NCBI GenBank assembly: GCA_028768525.1
Contig: CP054837.1
Span: 2,265,001 to 2,329,000, forward strand
Direction: 5' to 3'
From: Desulfobacter sp.
GTDB taxonomy: Bacteria > Desulfobacterota > Desulfobacteria > Desulfobacterales > Desulfobacteraceae
Length of the DNA: 64,000 nt
Each line of letters starts with the position of its first letter. Within the stretch, counting starts at the first letter, position 1. The notes beneath the pieces were generated by a model. It was not told the origin of the DNA. It worked only from the letters and a program-made list of their open reading frames with translations, and ran no database searches. Positions 53,847-62,958 of the stretch are shown here, one piece after another. The translations under genes were made by a program, and so were the position numbers.

Positions 53847-54605
53847 ATGGAACTTTCCCTGTTTGCATATGTGCTGCTCTTTCTCACCGGCCTTGCCGCC
53901 GGTTTTGTGGATTCCATCGCCGGAGGGGGCGGCCTCATCGCCCTGCCGGCGCTTCTGGCCACGGGCATGCCCCCCCAGCTGGCCCTGGGCACCAACAAGC
54001 TCCAGGGCAGCTTCGGCACCTTGTCCGCCACCCTCAACTTCATCCGCAGGGGCAAGGTCGGCCTGAAAGAAAACCTGTCCGGCATCGGTTTCACCTTTGC
54101 CGGGGCCGTTGCCGGGGCCTGGGCCATCCAGCAGATCCAGGCGGATTTTATCCGCCACATCATCCCCTTTATGCTGCTCTTTGTCTTTATTTACACCCTG
54201 GCGGCAAAGGACCTGGGCAAAGAAGCGGGCCGGGCCAGGATGGGAAAACATTTATTTTTCATGATCTTCGGCCTGGGCCTGGGGTTTTACGACGGATTTT
54301 TCGGTCCGGGAACCGGCTCTTTCTGGACCGGCGCCCTGCTCATCCTGCTGGGCATGGACATGACCCGGGCCACCGGCACCACAAGAATCATGAATTTCAC
54401 CTCCAACATCGTGGCCCTGAGCCTGTTCATCATGGGCGGCAACGTGCTCTATACCGTGGGGCTGGTCATGGCCGGCGGGCAGGTCATCGGCGCCCGCATC
54501 GGCTCGGGCATGGCCATCCAGCGGGGCACCCCCTTTATTCGTCCCATTTTCCTGACCATGGTTTTTCTCACCATTGCCAGGCTGATTTACGTCAATTATG
54601 TTTAA
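53847..54605 (+). CDS. TauE/SafE-family membrane transporter
   Basis: A 252-residue membrane protein with about eight hydrophobic segments and two related halves. The halves open with GFVDSIAGGGGLIALPALLATGMPPQLALGTNKLQ and FYDGFFGPGTGSFWTGALL, both typical of TauE/SafE. Family members move sulfite, sulfoacetate, taurine-derived or organic anions. It lies 52 bp behind rpiR on the same strand, so it may be part of that regulon. The substrate is unknown. Confidence 0.88.
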   Translation: MELSLFAYVLLFLTGLAAGFVDSIAGGGGLIALPALLATGMPPQLALGTNKLQGSFGTLSATLNFIRRGKVGLKENLSGIGFTFAGAVAGAWAIQQIQADFIRHIIPFMLLFVFIYTLAAKDLGKEAGRARMGKHLFFMIFGLGLGFYDGFFGPGTGSFWTGALLILLGMDMTRATGTTRIMNFTSNIVALSLFIMGGNVLYTVGLVMAGGQVIGARIGSGMAIQRGTPFIRPIFLTMVFLTIARLIYVNYV

Positions 54606-54626
54606 CCCGAATATGAAAGGATCATC

Positions 54627-55115
54627 ATGTTACAGACCCAGGAAGAACTGCTGAAAATACTCGACGACCTCGGCATCGCCTACACCAACCACGAACACCC
54701 CGCCGTGTTTACCGTGGAAGAAGCGGCACAGCACAGCGAAGGCATAGAAGGGGCCCACTCAAAAAACCTCTTTTTCAAGGATAAAAAAAAGAAACTCTTC
54801 CTGGTGGTCACCCTGGCGGAGAAACCCATCCGAATCAAGGATGTGGGCAAGCTCATCGGCGGCAACAATATGTCCTTTGCCAAGCCCGACCTGCTCATGG
54901 AGGTCCTGGGCATGATCCCCGGCGCCGTCACCCCCTTTGCCGCCGTAAACATCGGCGACCGGGAGGTGAAAGTCGTTCTGGATGAGGAACTCATGGAAAA
55001 CGATCTTGTCAACTTCCACCCCCTCACCAACACCGCCACCACCACAATTACCCCCAAGGACCTGGTTAAATTCCTGGAACACTGCGGCCAGGCCCCGGAG
55101 ATTATCCGGTTATAA
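54627..55115 (+). CDS. YbaK/ProX-type aminoacyl-tRNA deacylase
   Basis: A 162-residue editing-domain protein of the ProX (PrdX) type, which clears mischarged tRNA-Pro or similar in trans. Motifs: YTNHEHPAVFTVEEA near 18-32, GAHSKNLFFKDKKKKLFLVV near 43-62 with the catalytic-site Lys, and MIPGAVTPFAAVN near 99-111. AAAGGA precedes the ATG by six nt. It follows the TauE gene by 21 bp, so it may share its transcript. Its end overlaps the convergent amidinotransferase gene by six bp. Confidence 0.88.
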   Translation: MLQTQEELLKILDDLGIAYTNHEHPAVFTVEEAAQHSEGIEGAHSKNLFFKDKKKKLFLVVTLAEKPIRIKDVGKLIGGNNMSFAKPDLLMEVLGMIPGAVTPFAAVNIGDREVKVVLDEELMENDLVNFHPLTNTATTTITPKDLVKFLEHCGQAPEIIRL

Positions 55116-56087
55116 CCCGGCCTTTTCCCGGCCCAGGATGCCGGTCATGCATCCCATGGCCCCATTGGCCTTCCGCAGTTCGTTCACGGACACCGGAATA
55201 CATTCCAGGCCCTGGCCTTCATAAACGGCCAGGGTCCTGGGATTGCCCGCCGGCAGCATGATCTTCCTGGGCCCCAGCACCGTAAAATTAAAGGCCATAT
55301 TGCCCACGGCCTCATCCAGATCCGCCAGGGCACGCACCTCAATCCCCCTTTCCCGGAGCAGTTCAACCAGTCCGTTAGGGGTTCTCCTGGGCCAGACATA
55401 GGCCAGATCCCGGTCCACCATGCGCATCATGCCCATGAAATGCATACACCCGTAAGGGATATCAAAGGCATGGAGGGAAATTCCCATCTCCCCCAGAAGG
55501 GTGCCGATCTGGTCAATGGCCGCCGGGCTGGTCCGGAGCCCCCGCCCGATCACTGCGGTCTTCCCGTCCACCCACATGAGATCCGCCCCCTCAAAAACAG
55601 CCCGGCCCGTCAGAATCTTTATCACCGGCACATTCAGTTCCGCCAGGGTCCGGGCCACCCGGACCTCTTCCCCGGCCCTTACCGTGGAGGCCGGCCGGGC
55701 AAGAATGGCCCCCTGGGGCGTCATGACAAAAAGATCGGCACAGTAAAGCTGGTTGGGCGTCACCCCGGGCCCGGCATCCAGGTAGTGGACAGCGACGCCG
55801 TGGCTCCGGTATACCGCCACCATTTCATCATGTTCTGCCCTTGCTTTTCCCAGGTCCAGATGCTCCGCAAACTGAAGCTCATTGACTTTTTCCTCAGGAA
55901 TATCCATTTCCCCGCCCGGCCGGTGAACCAACACGGATTTCAGGGGCCGCCACTCACTGTCAATGCCGCAGTCGGCCCAAAGCGATCCAAGTTCCTGTAC
56001 ATGGGAGGCGGTTCTGGGAGACCACCCATCGCCGCCGTATGCCGCCGTGCCGAATGAATCCGCCATTGGGCGGCTCGTTTCACTCAT
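55110..56087 (-). CDS. Amidinotransferase-fold enzyme (DDAH/arginine deiminase superfamily)
   Basis: A 325-residue guanidino-modifying enzyme. The active-site elements of the superfamily are seen: VFEGADLMW (acidic residue), GCMHFMGMMRMVDRD (His) and a C-terminal Cys in GAMGCMTGIL. Possible reactions include hydrolysis of dimethylarginine or arginine, or amidino transfer; the usual GGG-x-RCxT end is altered to GAMGCMT, so the substrate is open. AAGGAG lies about nine nt before the ATG at 56087; an upstream in-frame start at 56135 is not supported. It has no clear operon partner. Confidence 0.82.
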   Translation of the reverse strand: MSETSRPMADSFGTAAYGGDGWSPRTASHVQELGSLWADCGIDSEWRPLKSVLVHRPGGEMDIPEEKVNELQFAEHLDLGKARAEHDEMVAVYRSHGVAVHYLDAGPGVTPNQLYCADLFVMTPQGAILARPASTVRAGEEVRVARTLAELNVPVIKILTGRAVFEGADLMWVDGKTAVIGRGLRTSPAAIDQIGTLLGEMGISLHAFDIPYGCMHFMGMMRMVDRDLAYVWPRRTPNGLVELLRERGIEVRALADLDEAVGNMAFNFTVLGPRKIMLPAGNPRTLAVYEGQGLECIPVSVNELRKANGAMGCMTGILGREKAGL

Positions 56088-56254
56088 GACTCCTTCTCCT
56101 TTATCTACCAATAAAATTCTTCCCTTATAATCCATCCGGTATAATTAGAAAATAAAATATAATGGATATACGAGAATAATCGGCTAATCACTTGACCCGC
56201 ACATCTTTCAATGCGACTATGAAATCCTAACCCGGCGACACCCCTTTCCCGGGC

Positions 56255-57928
56255 ATGGAATTGACGATAACCCCAAAAAAAAGACTCACCCGTAAGGTTA
56301 TGATGCAATTCATCAAATCGTCACTGCAGGCGAAAGCACTTCTGATCATTCTGGGTATTTTCATTTCATTCGGCGCCCTGGATCTGATGATCAAGCACTA
56401 TATTATTTATCCCAGTTTCATCGAACTTGAAATGAACGAAGCCAGAAATGACCTTGAACGGTGTAAAGAGGCCATTGACAGTGAAATCCTTTACATCGAC
56501 CAGGTCTGCTTTGACTGGGCGGCCTGGACCGATACCTACCAATACGCACAGGACCACAATCCCCTCTACGAAAAAAGCAATCTGCTAATCGACACCTACA
56601 CCTTAAACAAACTGGATCTGATCATCATCATTGATGATAAAAACCGGGTGGTCTGGAACAAAATCCTGGCCCCTGAAACCCACAAAGAAATTGAACTGGA
56701 TTACTTCAAAGGCAAGATATTTCACCCGGGCCATGGGCTCTTTCCCTTTGACACAGAAAAACCCCTCTCCCGGCAGGGAGTTAAGGGTGTTTATAATTCA
56801 GAGTACGGACCGCTGATAATATCGTCCAGGCCCATTTTAACCAGTGCCAACCAGGGCCCCGCAAAGGGAACCATGTATATGGGACGGTTTCTGTCAAATA
56901 AAGTGATTGAATCGATCAAATCCCAGATCCGGGTTGATTTCCAGATCATCCTGCCGGCCTCCCGGGATGGGGACGGCGAATTTACCCCGCTTTCTCTGTC
57001 CATTGATGCAGAAAACGGAACATATATACGAATGGCAGAGGATATTGTCACCATGTACGCAAAATACACGGGGATTGATGGCAAACCGGCCTTCATTGTT
57101 AAAACGGACTTTGCCAGGAAAATAACTGAAAAAGGATTCGTTGCGGTCCGGTCCAGCATGATATTGATGACCATCAGCAGCCTCATCGTATTGTCCATCG
57201 TCATGGTGCTGCTGAAAATTTTTATTTTAACCCCCATTTCACTCCTGACGGAACTTACACAAAAGATCAAAGAGAATCAGGATTTCGGATCCAGAGCCGA
57301 GGTAGACCGGTCCGACGAAATAGGGGTTCTGGCCCGGGGCCTTAATGGTATGATGGACACCATTGTGGAGCAGACCGATCTTTTGATCGAGTCAAACCTG
57401 AAACTCCAGCACGCCTCTTCAACGGACGGACTGACCGGAATATACAACCGGCGTCAATTCGACGAAACATATCACAGGGATTGGGGCATGCACCTGAGGG
57501 AAAAAAAGCCCCTGGGCCTGATCTTAATGGACATTGATTTTTTCAAATCCTTTAATGATACCTATGGTCACCAGATGGGAGACACCTGCCTCAAGCAGGT
57601 GGCGGAAACCATCAGCAGGGGATTGAAACGCTCAGGAGACGTTGCGGCCCGGTACGGCGGAGAAGAGTTTGTGGTCATTCTGCCCAACACGGACCTGGCG
57701 GGCACCCTCACCGTGGCTGAAAACATCCGTCAGGCGGTTGTGGCATCAAAGATTGCCCATAAAACCTCCAGGGCGGCCAACCATGTCACCCTAAGCCTGG
57801 GTGCAGGATCAATTATTCCTTTTGATGGAATAACCCCGGACCTATTCGTCGAATATGTGGACAAGGCCTTATATTCAGCCAAAGAACAGGGCCGGAACCA
57901 GGTAACGCCTGCGGACCTTCAGATATAA
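56255..57928 (+). CDS. CHASE4-HAMP-GGDEF diguanylate cyclase
   Basis: A 557-residue membrane sensor. A helix near 28-48 leads to a periplasmic CHASE4 domain (about 55-285; DQVCFDWAAWTDTYQY is typical), a second helix (about 297-322), HAMP (about 322-375) and GGDEF (about 385-550). The active site is GGEEF, with DIDFFKSFNDTYGHQMGD upstream, and an RSGD inhibitory I-site five residues before it. It should make c-di-GMP and be product-inhibited. The ATG at 56255 lacks a ribosome site; ATGs at 56300 and 56303 follow TAAGG and are possible true starts. It is followed by a convergent solute-binding protein gene. Confidence 0.92.
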   Translation: MELTITPKKRLTRKVMMQFIKSSLQAKALLIILGIFISFGALDLMIKHYIIYPSFIELEMNEARNDLERCKEAIDSEILYIDQVCFDWAAWTDTYQYAQDHNPLYEKSNLLIDTYTLNKLDLIIIIDDKNRVVWNKILAPETHKEIELDYFKGKIFHPGHGLFPFDTEKPLSRQGVKGVYNSEYGPLIISSRPILTSANQGPAKGTMYMGRFLSNKVIESIKSQIRVDFQIILPASRDGDGEFTPLSLSIDAENGTYIRMAEDIVTMYAKYTGIDGKPAFIVKTDFARKITEKGFVAVRSSMILMTISSLIVLSIVMVLLKIFILTPISLLTELTQKIKENQDFGSRAEVDRSDEIGVLARGLNGMMDTIVEQTDLLIESNLKLQHASSTDGLTGIYNRRQFDETYHRDWGMHLREKKPLGLILMDIDFFKSFNDTYGHQMGDTCLKQVAETISRGLKRSGDVAARYGGEEFVVILPNTDLAGTLTVAENIRQAVVASKIAHKTSRAANHVTLSLGAGSIIPFDGITPDLFVEYVDKALYSAKEQGRNQVTPADLQI

Positions 57929-57975
57929 CCGGCGGCCATTGGCCGTCCATGCCGGATCAGGGGGCTTTATTGTCA

Positions 57976-58737
57976 TCACCGGTAGCGGTCGTAAATCCTG
58001 ACCAGGGTGCCGTCATCCTTTAATTTTTTTAGTACGCCGTTAATCCGGTCAATTAAGGTTGAATACAAAGATATCTTGCTAATGAGCATCCGGTAGGATA
58101 CAGGCGTCCTGTTCATGGGCCGGGGCAGTTCCAGCAAGACATCTGCATATCCGTGCTTTTTTATCAGATACCGGGTCTGCACATTGTTCCGGACGGCGGC
58201 ATCGTATATCCCGTCCCTTAATAACCTGAAAATCGCCGGATAGGTCAATTCGAAACTCAGATCCATCCCCTTTAGATTGGTTTCGGCCCAGCCGCTGCCA
58301 AGAATGTCGATGAGGCGGAACCCTTCAAGGTCTTTAGGGGTTTCAACCCGTTTAAGTGCATCCAGTCTGGGATTTCCTGCCCCCGTAAATATTTTGAAGT
58401 CCATCTGGACCACGGGGTACGCCGTGGGGAGGGTATAATTCAGCCGCTTGGCGGTACTGATGGTGCACATCCCGTCGGCCATGCCGTGTTCCACCATGAG
58501 CTGGGCTCTTTTCCATGGAAACCCCTGGTGGTCAACATCCATGTCCAGTTCCTTGAACACCATATTGACGACATCAACGAACAACCCTTTCATCTGCCCG
58601 TTTTCACACCAGCTGAAGGGTTCAAACTGATCAAAATAAACAAACCGGACCGTTTCCCGGGCAGACACCGGTGAATACAGAGACAAAATACAATTTAGGA
58701 TTCCCAAAAGGATTGCCACCTTCAGGCAAGTCTTCAT
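57976..58737 (-). CDS. Family 3 extracellular solute-binding protein
   Basis: A 253-residue periplasmic protein. A signal peptide (about 1-26, ending SPVSARE) precedes a SBP_bac_3 domain with FVYFDQFEPFSWCENGQMKGLFVDVVNMV and an IDILGSGWAETNLKG hinge. Family 3 members bind polar amino acids, but there are no permease or ATPase genes nearby, so it is an orphan. It may deliver a ligand to a sensor such as the CHASE4-GGDEF protein that converges with it; that is inference. Confidence 0.87.
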   Translation of the reverse strand: MKTCLKVAILLGILNCILSLYSPVSARETVRFVYFDQFEPFSWCENGQMKGLFVDVVNMVFKELDMDVDHQGFPWKRAQLMVEHGMADGMCTISTAKRLNYTLPTAYPVVQMDFKIFTGAGNPRLDALKRVETPKDLEGFRLIDILGSGWAETNLKGMDLSFELTYPAIFRLLRDGIYDAAVRNNVQTRYLIKKHGYADVLLELPRPMNRTPVSYRMLISKISLYSTLIDRINGVLKKLKDDGTLVRIYDRYR

Positions 58738-58867
58738 TTTCGCCCCGCTAAATTAATGGATTGGACATATAGCCGCACTCAAAATGCTTTACCATTAATG
58801 ACTGTTCCAGGCAAATGATTCCACAGACAATATCCCTTGGCGTCCAGCAGGCACCAGAGGCCATTCA

Positions 58868-61420
58868 TTAATCCTGCCCGGGGGACGCCATGAACCTGCG
58901 GTATGCCAGCACCGCCTTGATCTCCCCGTAGGAGACATCATCCGCCAGCCGGGTCTTGATCTGGGTCAGGGAGAGCCCGTCCGAAACCACCGCTTCAACG
59001 GCGGCCTGGGTTTCAGGGGCCACCAGGCGGTCGATGTCGAGTTCACCGGTTTCAACGTAATGGCAGAGGTGGCCATGGATGGTGCTAAAGGCAAGACCGC
59101 GCTCCTCTGCAATCTCTTCAGCAGACATGCCCTGGGAAAAAAAAGCCAGGGTAACCGCTTTGGTGCCCGGCCCTTTTTCCTTTTTGGGCTTGTCCTCCCT
59201 TTGCCTTGGGGGGGTGTCCTCCCCGCCTGCAGAGGGTTCAATTGATTTGGGTTCCGGGGGGGCCACTTCTGTGATCTTATTTTCCTCCCGATAGGCATTG
59301 ACCATGGCAAGCAAATCCTCCCCGTATTTTTCCATGGTGCCGGGTCCCACCCCCTTTAAGGCCATCAGTTCGGATTCGGTGGCGGGCAGGACAACGCAGA
59401 TCTGGACCAGCACCTTCTGATGAAGGATGTGAAAATGGGGCACCCCAAAGGTTTTGGCCTTTTCCGACCGCCACGCCTTAAGGGTTTTAAACATTTCGGG
59501 ATGCTGGATATCCAGCTCCGTATAATCCGGCCCTTTTTTCTGTTTCCGGGCCCCTTTTCCCGGCATGGCCGCCACCCCGGCCCGGGAAACGGCAGAAAGA
59601 TAGGCGTCCGGCGAAAATCCCCGGGCGCAGGAAAGGATTCCGGCCCGGCGAACGGCAATTTCCTGTTTCAAATTATCCAGGCCGTTGTTGATCTGCTTGG
59701 CCAGTGCCTTGTTGTCGGTTTCCACGCCGCCCTTTTCCAGAAATTCGCCGAATACAAAAGCGAATTTTTCACCGAACCAGGCTGACGCCTTTTGGGTCCG
59801 CTCGGCAACGGCCGGCGACTCGGATGGCACCTCCCCGGATGCCATCAGCCCGCGCAACTGGTTCAGAAATTTTTCGCTGACCGTAAAAATTTGATCCAGG
59901 GCCGCGGACTTGAAAGCGGCCATATCCGGTATGCCAAATACCCTGACCACACTGCGGTTGTTTTCCAGCAGCCGGACCACATAATGAAAAAGCCCCCGGA
60001 ATGATCCGCAGTCAAAGCATTGGATCAACAGGTTCTGCTGCCAGGCAATACGGGACGCCCGGAACCGGTCCTCCAGATCCCGGCCCCGAACGGCCCCTGC
60101 CATGAAGGCGGCCACGGCCGGGTCAGCCCCCAGCCCCCGGGCAGGCATGGGGGAGGAGAGCACCAGCCCGTCCAGGGTCCGGCACCGGCTCAGGGCCACA
60201 TAGGTCTGGCCGTGGGCAAAGGCATCGGTTGCGTCCACAATGGCCCGGTCAAAGGTCAGGCCCTGGCTCTTGTGGATGGTCACGGCCCAGGCCAGTTTCA
60301 GAGGCACCTGGCGGAACCGGCCGATGACATCCTCCCGGATGGTCTGGTCCTCTTCATTCACCGTATAGGCGATGTTCTCCCATTCCACCGGCTCCACTTC
60401 CACGTGGACCGGCTGCCCCCCGTCCCCCTCCTCGGGATCACAGGAGACAAACACCCGCTCCCCGATGATATTGGCCACCCGGCCGATCTTGCCGTTGTAG
60501 TAGGCCTTGTCCGGGGTGGGGTCGTTTCTCAGGAACATGACCTGGGCCCCTTTTTTAAGCACCAGCCGGTCCGGGGTGGGAAAGGCATGGTCCGGGAATT
60601 CCCCGGTCACCTCGGCCAGAAGCTCCCGGTCCGCCTCGGGGAGGCGGGCCAGCCGCTCCCGGTTAATGGCGTCGGCCTTTCGGTTATGGGTGGTCAGGGT
60701 GATATACCCGCGGTCAGGCAGGGGTTTCCTGGCGCATTGGCCGAGCATTTCTGCGGCATGGCCGTCCACCCGGTTCTCCCGCACGGCATTGAGTACATTG
60801 ATAAAATTTTCATCTGACTGGCGGTAAATCTTCTCCAGCTCAATGGTGACCAGTTCACTCTGGGCCAACGCCCGACTGGAAAAAAAATAAACGGAGTCAT
60901 ACATGGGCTCAAGGAGCTGCCACTCGTCAGGCTTGGCCACCGGCGGCAGCTGGTAAAGGTCGCCGATGAGCAGAAGCTGTACCCCGCCAAAGGGGGCGTC
61001 GCTCCTGCGCAGCCGCCTGAGCACCTCATCCACGGCATCCAGTACGTCGGCCCGGACCATTGAAATTTCATCAATGACCAGAAGATCCAGCCCCTTGATG
61101 ATCCGTTTTTTTTCCTTGGAAACCCGAAAAAACCGCCGGTTGTCCTGGTCCGTCCGGCCCGGGATATAGGGACCGAAGGCAAGCTGAAAAAATGAATGGA
61201 GGGTGACGCCGCCGGCATTAACCGCCGCCACACCGGTAGGGGCTGCCACCACCATCTGCTTGGGGCAGGTTTCTCTGAGACGCTTCAGGAAAGTGGTCTT
61301 TCCCGTGCCGGCCTTGCCCGTCAGAAAGACATGGCTGCCGGTCTGCCGGATAAAGGCGTCGGCCATGGCCATCTCGGGATTGCCCTCAAAATCGGGTATG
61401 GTTTTCTTTATCTCATTCAT
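58868..61420 (-). CDS. Pif1-type helicase with HRDC and C-terminal HTH domains
   Basis: An 850-residue superfamily 1B helicase. Walker A is GKAGTGKT at 35-42. LLVIDEISMVRADVLDAVDEVLR is Walker B, followed by LIGDLYQLPPV. The UvrD-like end has AVTIHKSQGLTFDRA and TYVALSRCR near 375-415. An unclassified middle is followed by an HRDC-like domain (about 590-670; ESELMALKGVGPGTMEKYGEDLL) and an RQC/HTH_40-like domain (about 720-840; FFSQGMSAEEIAEERGLAFSTIHGHLCHYVETG). I set the start at 61420, with AAAGG eight nt upstream. It probably acts in DNA repair or G-quadruplex unwinding. Confidence 0.88.
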   Translation of the reverse strand: MNEIKKTIPDFEGNPEMAMADAFIRQTGSHVFLTGKAGTGKTTFLKRLRETCPKQMVVAAPTGVAAVNAGGVTLHSFFQLAFGPYIPGRTDQDNRRFFRVSKEKKRIIKGLDLLVIDEISMVRADVLDAVDEVLRRLRRSDAPFGGVQLLLIGDLYQLPPVAKPDEWQLLEPMYDSVYFFSSRALAQSELVTIELEKIYRQSDENFINVLNAVRENRVDGHAAEMLGQCARKPLPDRGYITLTTHNRKADAINRERLARLPEADRELLAEVTGEFPDHAFPTPDRLVLKKGAQVMFLRNDPTPDKAYYNGKIGRVANIIGERVFVSCDPEEGDGGQPVHVEVEPVEWENIAYTVNEEDQTIREDVIGRFRQVPLKLAWAVTIHKSQGLTFDRAIVDATDAFAHGQTYVALSRCRTLDGLVLSSPMPARGLGADPAVAAFMAGAVRGRDLEDRFRASRIAWQQNLLIQCFDCGSFRGLFHYVVRLLENNRSVVRVFGIPDMAAFKSAALDQIFTVSEKFLNQLRGLMASGEVPSESPAVAERTQKASAWFGEKFAFVFGEFLEKGGVETDNKALAKQINNGLDNLKQEIAVRRAGILSCARGFSPDAYLSAVSRAGVAAMPGKGARKQKKGPDYTELDIQHPEMFKTLKAWRSEKAKTFGVPHFHILHQKVLVQICVVLPATESELMALKGVGPGTMEKYGEDLLAMVNAYREENKITEVAPPEPKSIEPSAGGEDTPPRQREDKPKKEKGPGTKAVTLAFFSQGMSAEEIAEERGLAFSTIHGHLCHYVETGELDIDRLVAPETQAAVEAVVSDGLSLTQIKTRLADDVSYGEIKAVLAYRRFMASPGQD

Positions 61421-61507
61421 ACCCGCACCTTTACCAGACCAGCGCCAAAGGTCAAGGGGAATTTCTTGATTAAAGAAGTGACGGTCAAAGACAGGCAGAC
61501 ACAAAAA

Positions 61508-61546
61508 ATGCCCTGAAAGGAAAATGGAAATTTCAGGGCATTTTTA
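61508..61546. terminator. Intrinsic terminator between the zinc ribbon gene and the helicase gene
   Basis: ATGCCCTGAAA (61508-61518) and TTTCAGGGCAT (61531-61541) form a perfect 11-bp stem with a 12-nt loop. It has T-runs on both sides (61541-61545 on the plus strand; TTTTTTG on the minus strand). It ends the minus-strand zinc ribbon transcript 36 bp past its stop. Confidence 0.85.
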
Positions 61547-61581
61547 TGATAATAAGGGAATGGCCGGGATTCCGGCTGAAA

Positions 61582-61764
61582 TCAGTATCCGGGATAATTT
61601 TCAGGGACGGAAAAATCCCTTTGGTTCAGGTACTGATAATCGGTGTCAGACAGTTCCGGTTTCAACTCCTTTTTCTGTTCGGGATTGCAGAACGGACAGG
61701 CAGCGGCGGCAGCGGTAATGGAACTGAATTCTTTCCCGCAGTCGGGGCAGATTATTTTCTCCAT
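61582..61764 (-). CDS. Small zinc-ribbon-like protein
   Basis: A 60-residue protein. IICPDCGKEF at about residues 4-13 and CPFC near 23-26 make a CxxC-x(16)-CxxC zinc knuckle. The tail is Glu/Asp-rich and ends in a DYQYLNQRDFSVPENYPGY stretch without known motif. AAGGAGGAG lies right before the ATG, a strong ribosome site. No family recognised; a terminator follows the gene, which supports it as a real transcript. Confidence 0.65.
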   Translation of the reverse strand: MEKIICPDCGKEFSSITAAAAACPFCNPEQKKELKPELSDTDYQYLNQRDFSVPENYPGY

Positions 61765-61968
61765 CACTCCTCCTTGATTGAAATTGGCAGATGAATAACC
61801 ATATCCCGCCCCTTTTCAAACATCAAGAGAAATTTTATATTTTAATTAAATTCAAATGGTTAAGACAATTTTGAAAGATTATTTTTTCGTATTTTCGCCT
61901 TGCTGCAACACCCCAAATCTGCCGGCCGGCCATACAAAAATGTCATTTTTAACCGGCCCCGCCACGGA

Positions 61969-62232
61969 TCAGCCCTCTTCTTTGATATCCACCTGAAAGC
62001 TGTTCATGCAGTCAATGATATCTTCTGTGCGCCCCTCATCCGCCGACCAGATCACCAGTTCCGGATCCTCTATCTTCACCAGGCACTCCGGGAAAAAATC
62101 ATAAAAATTATCGTCGATTTTCAACACCCGCCGGATATCCTCGGGGAATTCCGGATCCGGGACATGTTCAATCACCTCCCAGTCATCCGGCACAATGAAC
62201 TCGGCCTTTATTTCCACCTTAATTTTTTTCAT
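61969..62232 (-). CDS. Small acidic hypothetical protein
   Basis: An 87-residue acidic protein with no cysteine cluster and no membrane segment. It has alternating strand-like stretches (KIKVEIKAEFIVPDDWEVIEHV) and a conserved-looking CLVKIEDPELVIWSADEGRTEDIIDCM. I do not recognise the family. The ribosome site is weak (AGGCAAG). G/C-rich repeats just downstream (61920-61968) could form a terminator. The gap 61765-61968 has A/T-rich sequence and no other gene. Confidence 0.55.
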   Translation of the reverse strand: MKKIKVEIKAEFIVPDDWEVIEHVPDPEFPEDIRRVLKIDDNFYDFFPECLVKIEDPELVIWSADEGRTEDIIDCMNSFQVDIKEEG

Positions 62233-62308
62233 GACTTGCCTGCCTGACTTGATTTTTATTTATTTCCCGACTCTACAAAAGATATCCATAATACCACAAT
62301 GATAAATT

Positions 62309-62337
62309 TTGACAAAGAAGTGTCCATATATTATAGG
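62309..62337 (+). promoter_or_regulatory. Promoter for the XRE-cupin/acyl-CoA synthetase genes
   Basis: TTGACA (62309-62314), a 17-bp spacer and TATAGG (62332-62337) lie 33 bp before the XRE-cupin start. The spacer and -10 form a weak inverted repeat (TGTCCATATA against TATAGGATA), possibly an operator. Confidence 0.6.
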
Positions 62338-62369
62338 ATAAATTTTTTTATAACCAATGGGGAGGAGTT

Positions 62370-62939
62370 ATGCAGACCGGAAAAGTAAACCAGCGGATTT
62401 TATCGTTCATGGAAAAACGGGGAATGGATATCCAGGGCCTGGCCGACACCACCGGCCTGGATGCAGAATTTATCAAAACCATGCTGGATGAGGATGTATA
62501 TCCCCCGCTGGGTCCATTGATGAAAATCGCCAGGGCTTTGGGCGTCCGCCTGGGCACCTTTCTGGATGACCAGGAATCCAGCGATCCCTATATTGTCCGC
62601 CAGGCAGAGCGGGAGGCCGAATTTTCAGTACTGGCCGGCAAAAACAAGGCCACGGCCCTGAATTTCTATGCCCTGGGCAAGGGCAAGACAGACCGGCACA
62701 TGGAGCCCTTTTTCGTGGAAATCCTGCCGGAATCGGCCAAGGACAAAACCCTTTCCTCCCATGAAGGGGAAGAGTTTATCGCCGTCATCTCCGGTTCAAT
62801 AGAGGTAATCTACGGCAACAAAATCCACATCCTCAACGCCGGGGATTCCGTCTATTACAACTCCATCGTTCCCCACTATGTATCCTGTGCCGGTGAGGAA
62901 AAAGCAGAAATCCATGCCGTGATCTATATTCCGGAATAA
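62370..62939 (+). CDS. XRE-type regulator with cupin domain, acyl-CoA synthetase-linked
   Basis: A 189-residue regulator. A helix-turn-helix (about 5-60; DIQGLADTTGLDAEFIKTMLDEDVYPPLGPLMKIARALGV) precedes a cupin domain (about 100-185; SHEGEEFIAVISGSIEVIYGNKIHILNAGDSVYYNSIVPHYV). GGAGG lies seven nt before the ATG. The acyl-CoA synthetase gene starts 19 bp after its stop. This pairing is common in Deltaproteobacteria, and I infer that it senses a metabolite of the acid that the synthetase activates. The helix is more divergent from XRE than that of the 19-kb regulator. Confidence 0.87.
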   Translation: MQTGKVNQRILSFMEKRGMDIQGLADTTGLDAEFIKTMLDEDVYPPLGPLMKIARALGVRLGTFLDDQESSDPYIVRQAEREAEFSVLAGKNKATALNFYALGKGKTDRHMEPFFVEILPESAKDKTLSSHEGEEFIAVISGSIEVIYGNKIHILNAGDSVYYNSIVPHYVSCAGEEKAEIHAVIYIPE

Positions 62940-62958
62940 GGGGGCGAAAACAACCAAG

